This document shows positions 1 through 5,541 of a stretch of DNA of 7,298 nucleotides, one piece after another. The DNA lies in contig JAPUIL010000604.1 of the NCBI GenBank assembly GCA_027297085.1, positions 1 to 7,298 of the forward strand. Reading direction: 5' to 3'. The notes under the pieces were generated by a model, which searched no databases, had not been told where the DNA came from, and saw only the letters and a program-made list of their open reading frames with translations. Position numbers and translations under genes: made by a program. Source of the stretch: Verrucomicrobiota bacterium. GTDB lineage: Bacteria > Verrucomicrobiota > Verrucomicrobiia > Opitutales > UBA2995. How positions within the stretch are numbered: the first letter of the stretch is position 1; the number at the start of each line of letters is the position of its first letter.

Positions 1-494
1 GGCGTTTCTCCTCCCTCTGTTGTGCTTATCAACAGGTCTTCTTTCCTGAATCCGAGTTCTTCCAACTGTTTTGCCCCATATTCCGGACGGTCTTCAAAGT
101 TATCAATCGATTTGATAAGAGCTGCATCTCCCCCAGCCATAAAACCGACAAACTGTTCTTCGTAGGGAGGATTTACTAAACCCTCGCGGCAAAATACTTC
201 CAGAGATATGGAGAGTCTTCCAGTTGCCCCGCAGCCGCATAGAAACACACGTCCGCCTTTATTAAGTGTGTCCTGTATGTCTCCACCGAGTTGAGCAATA
301 TCCGGAAGATAGCTTTCCAGCAGTTTCAATGCTTCGGTATCAACCTGCTTAAGCGTATCTACGGCGGAATGCAGATTAGTTTGAGCCTCTTTTGAAAGTT
401 GAGTGGTGAGGGGATGAGGTTTCTCAGTTTCCAGTGTTCCCAATTTAAACTGGTTCGCTACTTTGAGAAATTCCTCGCAAGCCTTATCTCTCAT
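1..494 (-). CDS. SIS-domain sugar-phosphate protein, MurQ/GKRP-like (N-terminal part, cut by window edge)
   Basis: The visible 164 codons start at the ATG read on the minus strand at 494 and run off the left edge without a stop. Residues 80-95 form the SIS phosphosugar-binding loop (GGRVFLCGCGATGRLS), which corresponds to the LGAGTSGRL loop of N-acetylmuramic acid 6-phosphate etherase (MurQ) and of glucokinase regulatory protein. A second family signature, FMAGGDAAL, lies at 118-126, followed by NFED at 132-135, where MurQ has its GAEDS glutamate. The final visible segment ISTTEGGET (156-164) replaces the MurQ GIAASGRTP loop. MurQ cleaves the lactyl ether of MurNAc-6-P in the cytoplasm during cell-wall recycling. 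Here the residue at the MurQ SEC glutamate position appears to be Phe101, so etherase activity is doubtful; a sugar-phosphate isomerase or sugar-phosphate-sensing role is equally possible. It lies 44 bases downstream of upp in the same direction, so co-transcription is likely. No Shine-Dalgarno site is seen; the leader is A/T-rich. The SIS family call is firm, the substrate is not. Confidence 0.85.
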   Translation of the reverse strand, partial: MRDKACEEFLKVANQFKLGTLETEKPHPLTTQLSKEAQTNLHSAVDTLKQVDTEALKLLESYLPDIAQLGGDIQDTLNKGGRVFLCGCGATGRLSISLEVFCREGLVNPPYEEQFVGFMAGGDAALIKSIDNFEDRPEYGAKQLEELGFRKEDLLISTTEGGET

Positions 495-538
495 TTTTGC
501 TTTTTTGCAAAATGACTAAGCTGACAGGACCCATGTGC

Positions 539-1156
539 TTATGTGTTGTAGAGACGATCACCAAAATCACCCAAGCCGGGTAGAATAAATTTCTGCTCAT
601 TTAGTTGGCGGTCCAGAGCGGCAGTGTATATATCAATATCGGGATAGTTATTCTCAATGGCCTCCACACCTTCCGGTGCGGATATGATGGTGACCACGGT
701 TATATCCTGTGTTCCCTCCTCAAGGCAGATTTCTATAGCTTGCAACGTCGACCCGCCAGTGGCGAGCATAGGGTCGACTATAAATGCTTTGCGGCCTTTT
801 AACGAGGGAACTTTTCGATAGTAATTACGAGCAATGGCTGTCTCTTCATCTCGTTCCAATCCCACATAGCCAACGGTTGCGTTGGGGAAAAAGCTTAGTA
901 TAGATTCTACCATCCCAATACCGGCGCGAATTACCGGAATGATAGTCATTTCTTTCGCCCATATGTTGGCTTCGGTCTCCTCTAAAGGAGTAGACACTTT
1001 GTAAGGGTTCGTGGGTAGGGATCGGGTCGCTTCTATAAATAATAATTGAGTAATCTTTCTACAGGCTGTGCGGAAGGATTCACTCGGTGTCTCCTTATCT
1101 CTCAGCTGTGTAATTAGCACTTTAGCGAGGGGGTGATCAATGAGGTGAATAGGCAT
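539..1156 (-). CDS. upp: Uracil phosphoribosyltransferase
   Basis: This cytoplasmic salvage enzyme converts uracil and PRPP to UMP and pyrophosphate. From the ATG at 1156 it is 205 residues, matching the usual ~208-residue family length. The N-terminus MPIHLIDHPLAKV matches the family pattern (xxxHPLxxxxLxxLRDKxT). PVIRAGIGM is at 74-82. The PRPP-binding loop VDPMLATGGST is at 127-137. The uracil-binding C-terminal segment PGLGDFGDRLYNT is at 193-205. The reading frame stays open 35 codons further upstream to an ATG at 1261, but that extension (MKTGLLTRKHLLLNRS...) has no family counterpart and would occupy most of the divergent promoter region, so 1156 is preferred. No Shine-Dalgarno site precedes either start. 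The stop is 44 bases from the SIS-domain gene, which probably forms one transcript with it. Family and function are secure; only the start is open to question. Confidence 0.96.
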   Translation of the reverse strand: MPIHLIDHPLAKVLITQLRDKETPSESFRTACRKITQLLFIEATRSLPTNPYKVSTPLEETEANIWAKEMTIIPVIRAGIGMVESILSFFPNATVGYVGLERDEETAIARNYYRKVPSLKGRKAFIVDPMLATGGSTLQAIEICLEEGTQDITVVTIISAPEGVEAIENNYPDIDIYTAALDRQLNEQKFILPGLGDFGDRLYNT

Positions 1157-1309
1157 TCTTGAAAATGGATAATTTGGTTCGGCTGTAAGGAAACGTAAAT
1201 AATATGATAAAACAGAACGATTTAAAAGTAAATGTTTCCGCGTCAAAAGTCCTGTTTTCAACTGGTCTAGTCAACTCACTATCAACACCATCTCAGTCTC
1301 AAATATAAG
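1157..1309. promoter_or_regulatory. Divergent intergenic region between upp and the two-component gene cluster
   Basis: These 153 bases separate genes pointing in opposite directions, so promoters for both transcripts should lie here. On the minus strand a TTGACG hexamer (1241-1246) lies 16 bases upstream of a poor TAAATC hexamer (1219-1224). A better -10-like TATTAT (minus strand, 1199-1204) has only a weak TTTTAA at the matching -35 position (1222-1227). On the plus strand I find no convincing sigma-70 pair. The region is A/T-rich near 1190-1235. The existence of promoters is inferred from gene orientation; the individual hexamers are weak candidates only. Confidence 0.4.
1258..1287 (+). 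repeat. Three short TCAAC direct repeats upstream of the receiver gene
   Basis: TCAACT occurs at 1258-1263 and 1271-1276, and TCAACA at 1282-1287, so the starts are 13 and 11 bases apart. Spacing near one helical turn is the pattern used by some response-regulator operators, and the repeats lie just upstream of the receiver start at 1310. Pentamers this short can recur by chance, so an operator role is only a suggestion. Confidence 0.25.
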
Positions 1310-1699
1310 ATGAGTCTACAGACCATTTACCTTGTAGAAGATAATAAGGACAATGCCGATCTCTTCAGGGATCTTCTCTCGGACCATTTCTCAATCCGCC
1401 TGTTTAAGACAGGCATGGAGCTTCTTGATTATTTGGGCGCTAGTGATCCGAAATTACCAGATCTCTTTGTATTTGATATAAGCCTGCCGGGTTTGGATGG
1501 AGTCAGCCTTATGAAAAAAATCCGATCGGATTATACTTATCAGGGGATTCCGATTTTAGCTGTAACAGCACATGCCATGGCTGATGACGAAAGCCGATTA
1601 ATTCAAGCCGGCTTCGACTGGTACCTGAGTAAACCCATTCTGGATGAAAAAGAATTATTTCATGTAGTCGATGGGCTCATGAGTAAGTCGAGGATATGA
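1310..1699 (+). CDS. Single-domain response regulator (CheY/DivK-type receiver)
   Basis: The protein is 129 residues and consists only of a receiver (REC) domain, with no output domain. The acidic pocket is E10-D11, the phospho-acceptor is Asp56 (FDISLPGLDG), the switch threonine is Thr86 (AVTAHAM) and the conserved lysine is Lys108 (LSKPI). The stretch PILAVTAHAMADDESRLIQAG resembles the single-domain receiver DivK more than chemotaxis CheY; this is a judgement from memory of the family. Such proteins act by docking on partners or as phosphate shuttles between kinases in the cytoplasm. The stop codon overlaps the start of the next gene as ATGA (1696-1699), which implies translational coupling and makes that membrane kinase the likely partner. 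The ATG at 1310 leaves only four residues before the first beta strand, as expected, and has no Shine-Dalgarno site. It is the first gene of the plus-strand cluster. The domain call is secure, the partner is inferred. Confidence 0.93.
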   Translation: MSLQTIYLVEDNKDNADLFRDLLSDHFSIRLFKTGMELLDYLGASDPKLPDLFVFDISLPGLDGVSLMKKIRSDYTYQGIPILAVTAHAMADDESRLIQAGFDWYLSKPILDEKELFHVVDGLMSKSRI

Positions 1700-3354
1700 A
1701 ATTCAAATTGAAGAGCATAATTTTTCCCGTCTGGGGATATTCCTTTGGAATACTCGTCTTCGTTTTATTAGTGAAGTTTGGGTTCGTATCTACGGAATCC
1801 ATTGGGATCAGTGTTTCTTCGTTAGAAATAGTTCTCATCATTTACGCGCTTGTTCTGGGTTTGATTCAAGTCGCTCGCCAAAGTTTACGGCTTAAGAAGC
1901 TTTCTGCCATTGCTACTGATTTGGGAAGCGGTCAGTTGAAAAAACGGTCTAAAGATTTAAATTTTGATGCCATCGGTAATTTGGCGCACGCCATCAATAA
2001 AATGGCAGATCAAATTCAAGGTTCCATGAATGGAATGAAGGCCGCCGGTGAAAGTCTGGAGGCACAAAATGACGAGCTTCATAAGGTTTTGAAAACTGAA
2101 GCCCGCTTTGGAGCGTTTCTCGAATCTATCGCTAAAGTTGATACCTATCAATTGGCGAGAACAGCTCTATGTGCATTGAGAGAGAATACCAATGCCTTTG
2201 CTAGTTGGCTCATCTATTTTGATCCAGAAACAAACCAGAAACTTTGCTACCGGAGTTATCCTGGCGAATTCGGTAAAGTTCCGGATGCCCCTTTTTCAGG
2301 GAATATGCATGAAATTGCGTCCAGTCGCAGATGGAACTACGGTGGACTGGATAGACCAGTTTCCGGCCAAGAAGGAAATGTGGCCTTATTAATTCCAATT
2401 CAGTTTGATAGTAAGCCTTTGGGGGTCGTTGTCTTGGAACTTGAGTCAGAATTGGACGGTCGTGAAAAACGTATTCTAGGTAATTATGTAGAAGCCTTTT
2501 CTAATGCCTTGAGCAATTCTATGAGTTATTTGGCGGCGCTTCGCCAGTCAATCCGCTTAGAGGAATTGAATAAAGAACTTTCCCTGGCCGATCAAAACCG
2601 CAGCAACTTTGTTGCACGTATGAGCCATGAATTGCGCACACCGCTGAATTCAATTATCGGGTTTTCCAAGATTATGGAAAAAAACAAGCCTCGCAATTTG
2701 AGTGAACTGGATCTCGAGCGTCTTGAAAAAATACACCGCAACGGAAATCACCTTTTGCATATGATAAACAACATTCTCGATCTTTCAAAAGTGGAAGCGG
2801 GGGAGATGCGTGTAGAGGCTGAAATGGTAGATCTTGACGAACTGACTGGAGATGTGATCGACATGTTACAACCGCAGGCGGCTGCGAAGAACTTGTACCT
2901 CGTCAAACAATTTGATGAATCCGGACTTACGACCTGTACGGATAGTCTTAAACTCAGGCAAGTACTTGTAAACCTGATCGGCAATGCTATTAAGTTTACT
3001 CAAGTAGGCGGCATAAAAGTTGTCTGCGAATTGTCGGAGGATGATCCACAACACCTGTACTTGGATGTTGTTGATACAGGCGTCGGAGTTGAAGCAGAAA
3101 AACACGATAGGATTTTCAAGGCATTTTCTCAGGGGGATAGCACAACCGCCCAGAAATTCGGTGGAACAGGGCTTGGACTTACCATATCCCGATCCATAGT
3201 CCAGCTTCTAGGTGGAGTCCTCGAATTGAAATCTGTACCAAGCCAAGGCAGTGTATTCAGAATCAAATTACCTTTACGATTGAAGACCAACCCGAAGGAA
3301 ATGAGTAGCCTTCTTGTAAAAAAACAGGAAGAAAATATCGGAATTACACCTTAG
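1696..3354 (+). CDS. Membrane sensor histidine kinase, HAMP-GAF-HisKA-HATPase
   Basis: The protein is 552 residues. Two hydrophobic segments (about 8-30 and 41-60) anchor it in the inner membrane with an outside loop of only about ten residues. A HAMP-like linker (about 60-112), a coiled stretch and a GAF-type domain (about 137-277) follow. The HisKA domain has the phosphorylated His311 in SHELRTP (310-316), and the E-x-x-T after it is compatible with phosphatase activity. The ATP-binding domain shows the N box with Asn430 (LVNLIGNAIKFT), the G1 box DTGVG (460-464) and the G2 box FGGTGLGL (488-495). It has no receiver of its own, so it should pass phosphate to a separate protein: the receiver encoded immediately upstream, whose stop overlaps this start, is the obvious target, and the N-terminal receiver of the next kinase is another. 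A GAGGA lies directly against the ATG, too close for a normal ribosome site. The signal sensed cannot be read from the sequence, but the tiny loop points to a membrane or cytoplasmic cue. Confidence 0.93.
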   Translation: MKFKLKSIIFPVWGYSFGILVFVLLVKFGFVSTESIGISVSSLEIVLIIYALVLGLIQVARQSLRLKKLSAIATDLGSGQLKKRSKDLNFDAIGNLAHAINKMADQIQGSMNGMKAAGESLEAQNDELHKVLKTEARFGAFLESIAKVDTYQLARTALCALRENTNAFASWLIYFDPETNQKLCYRSYPGEFGKVPDAPFSGNMHEIASSRRWNYGGLDRPVSGQEGNVALLIPIQFDSKPLGVVVLELESELDGREKRILGNYVEAFSNALSNSMSYLAALRQSIRLEELNKELSLADQNRSNFVARMSHELRTPLNSIIGFSKIMEKNKPRNLSELDLERLEKIHRNGNHLLHMINNILDLSKVEAGEMRVEAEMVDLDELTGDVIDMLQPQAAAKNLYLVKQFDESGLTTCTDSLKLRQVLVNLIGNAIKFTQVGGIKVVCELSEDDPQHLYLDVVDTGVGVEAEKHDRIFKAFSQGDSTTAQKFGGTGLGLTISRSIVQLLGGVLELKSVPSQGSVFRIKLPLRLKTNPKEMSSLLVKKQEENIGITP

Positions 3355-3424
3355 TTGGCTGAGCTTACCGCTCTTTGGGAAGGTCTGGACTTAAAGGATT
3401 GAAATCTAAACACTTATCAGCATA

Positions 3425-5425
3425 ATGAGCACTCACACATCGTGGCCGATGCCGGAACAAATTGAAAATGCGCCTTCCCTTCCGGCCCATCTGCAAGACT
3501 TGGGGATTCTCATCGTGGATGACCAGGCTGATCACTTGGAGCTGATGGAAGAGATGCTTCTCAGCGCAGGTTACCAGAACGTTTTTACTGCGTCCGACGG
3601 ACAGGAAGCTCTTAAAGTCTTGAAATCAGATCCTGGCCTGGGGCTTGTCTTGTTAGATCTGGTGATGCCTGGGATCGATGGTTACGAGGTTTGTCGCCGT
3701 ATTAAGCAAGATACTGCTACCCAAAACATTTGCGTCATAGTTGTTACGGGTGGGGCGATTCAAATCGAAGCTGCTCTTTGCCAAAGCTTTGATGCCGGAG
3801 CCACTGATTTTATTAGCAAACCATTAAATAGATTCGATTTGTTAGCTCGTTCTCAAGCGGCCCTAACACTTTATTACGAGAAGGAGCAAAATGCTATTCA
3901 TGAACGTGATCTTGCTTTGCGAGAGGAAAAGTACCGATCTTTGTTTGAAAGTAGTATCGATGCAATTTTTGTCCTAAATCCTTTGGACCTTTTGATAAAG
4001 GATCTCAACCCCGCTGCTGAATCTCTATTTGGATTCAAGAAGAACGAGTTGATTGGACGAGCCTTTACCTCTCTTTGTCCTAAACGGGCTATTCCTGACG
4101 AGTATAAAAATGTTGGGATGCTTTCGGGAGGCGAGAGCCTTGCTCTTGAAACACAAAAAGTAACCGTATCCGGTGAGCACCTTTCAGTAGAAATTAAGTT
4201 TAGTGGCTACCGCTTTCAGGGTGAAAGCAGGATCATGGCGGTGGCTTCCGATATTTCGCCTCGTATCCAAGCCGTGGAGGATCTGAAACTTAGCGAGGAG
4301 CGTTTGGCATTGGCGGTTATGGACACCGGCAATGGCATTTGGGATTGGGACATAGTAACCGGTGAGATTTATTTTTCAGAAAACTGGAGACGATTTCTTG
4401 GACTGAGAAAAACTGAGGAAACAAATGGCATGTCGGTTTGGGAGGAGCATGTGCATCCCGCGGAGCTCGAACGCGTGATAGACAGTATGAGGAATCACTG
4501 GAAGCGGGATTCTGTTAACTTTATGGAAGAGCACCGCTTGAAAAATAATTCTGGCAACTACAGGTGGGTGTTATCTCGGGGAAAAGCCGTATGGAATGCA
4601 GCCGGTGAAGTCGTTCGGATGGCCGGTTCTCTTACGGATATTACAGAGAAGAAGCTCCTCGAAATGCAAGTCGTGCAAATGCAGAAAATGGAAGGCCTCG
4701 ATCGCTTTGGCGGTGGAGTTGCACACGACCTCAATAACATGGTTATGGTGGTGAATTCCTGCTGCCGTTTTATTGAGGATGCGGTTCCCCAGCATACCGG
4801 AGTTTCCGGATATCTTGAAGAGATTAGGCGGGCGACCGATCATTCCAGTTCTTTGGTAAAACAATTGATGGCGTTCAGTCGCAAGAGTCAGATTCAACTC
4901 GAATATGTTTTCTTAAATTTTGAATTAGAAAATCTGTTTCAGATGGTGGAAACCGTTTTAGGAGATGGAAACGAATTAGTAATCGAGTTTGAAGAAAACT
5001 TACCTCCTATTCTTGCGGATCACACAATGATCAGTCAGGTCTTGTTGAATCTGGCTATCAATGGACGGGATGCTATGCCCGATGGAGGCAAGTTCACCTT
5101 GGACACTTCCTTGTATCATTTAGAGGAGTCGCTTTACTTCGAAGATCGCCAGATTGCTCCAGGAGAATACTTGCGGTTGAGTGTATCCGATAACGGGGTG
5201 GGCATGGAAGAATCGACCGTTGATCAAATTTTCGATCCATTTTTTACAACCAAGATCAGCAAAGAAGGGCACAGTGGCACCGGATTGGGACTTTCTACTG
5301 TCTATGGTATTATGAAACAGCACAATGGCTGGATCTCCGTCAAAAGTAGGCCAGGTATTGGAACTCGGTTTGATTTGTTCTTCCCCGTATTGAATGAACC
5401 CGGGAACGGTAGTTCAAAAGAATAA
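3425..5425 (+). CDS. REC-PAS-PAS histidine kinase (receiver at N-terminus)
   Basis: The protein is 666 residues, soluble, with no membrane segment. A receiver domain (about 27-145) comes first, with D32-D33, phospho-acceptor Asp78 (LLDLVMPGIDG), Thr108 and Lys132 (SKP) all present, so it should be phosphorylatable. A charged helical linker (about 146-170) leads to a PAS domain (about 168-285) and a second PAS of the PAS_3 kind (about 292-411, ending LTDITEKK). The dimerisation domain carries His434 in GGGVAHDLNN (429-438). The ATPase domain has Asn546 (LLNLAINGRDAMPDGG), DNGVGM (589-594), FDPFFTTK and GTGLGL (618-623). A receiver in front of the sensory domains usually serves as an input that lets another kinase control this one. 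The gap to the upstream kinase gene is 70 bases with no evident terminator, so read-through is likely. No Shine-Dalgarno site is near the ATG; the AAAGGATTG at about 3395 is too far away. Ligands of the PAS domains are unknown. Confidence 0.93.
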   Translation: MSTHTSWPMPEQIENAPSLPAHLQDLGILIVDDQADHLELMEEMLLSAGYQNVFTASDGQEALKVLKSDPGLGLVLLDLVMPGIDGYEVCRRIKQDTATQNICVIVVTGGAIQIEAALCQSFDAGATDFISKPLNRFDLLARSQAALTLYYEKEQNAIHERDLALREEKYRSLFESSIDAIFVLNPLDLLIKDLNPAAESLFGFKKNELIGRAFTSLCPKRAIPDEYKNVGMLSGGESLALETQKVTVSGEHLSVEIKFSGYRFQGESRIMAVASDISPRIQAVEDLKLSEERLALAVMDTGNGIWDWDIVTGEIYFSENWRRFLGLRKTEETNGMSVWEEHVHPAELERVIDSMRNHWKRDSVNFMEEHRLKNNSGNYRWVLSRGKAVWNAAGEVVRMAGSLTDITEKKLLEMQVVQMQKMEGLDRFGGGVAHDLNNMVMVVNSCCRFIEDAVPQHTGVSGYLEEIRRATDHSSSLVKQLMAFSRKSQIQLEYVFLNFELENLFQMVETVLGDGNELVIEFEENLPPILADHTMISQVLLNLAINGRDAMPDGGKFTLDTSLYHLEESLYFEDRQIAPGEYLRLSVSDNGVGMEESTVDQIFDPFFTTKISKEGHSGTGLGLSTVYGIMKQHNGWISVKSRPGIGTRFDLFFPVLNEPGNGSSKE

Positions 5426-5459
5426 GTTATATTCTATAAACCGTTAAAACTAGAGATGT

Positions 5460-5482
5460 TGTAAAAAGACTATTACTTTACA
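5460..5482. repeat. Short inverted repeat TGTAAA-N11-TTTACA upstream of the last kinase gene
   Basis: Perfect 6-base arms (5460-5465 and 5477-5482) flank an 11-base spacer in the 116-base gap between the two soluble kinase genes. It could be an operator for a dimeric regulator. The arms are A/T-rich and no T-run follows, so it does not look like an intrinsic terminator. No clear promoter hexamers are seen in this gap. Chance occurrence is quite possible. Confidence 0.25.
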
Positions 5483-5541
5483 GCCCCTGCTTGTGTGACC
5501 TTATCTGATTGGGTTGAGTGACTGCTTTATTTAAGCATCCT

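Noticed and set aside
605..802. Plus-strand open frame of 65 codons
   Set aside because: It is antisense to the PRPP loop and C-terminus of upp, with no separate coding evidence.
3355..3424. Terminator, small gene or promoter between the two middle kinase genes
   Set aside because: No stable hairpin, no promoter hexamer pair and no plausible short coding frame are visible in these 70 bases.
4571..4897. Minus-strand open frame of 108 codons
   Set aside because: It is antisense to the conserved histidine motif region of the REC-PAS-PAS kinase; the histidine-rich product mirrors that sequence and has no family features.
5426..5541. Possible intrinsic terminator after the REC-PAS-PAS kinase
   Set aside because: The only dyad has short A/T-rich arms, an 11-base loop and no following T-run.
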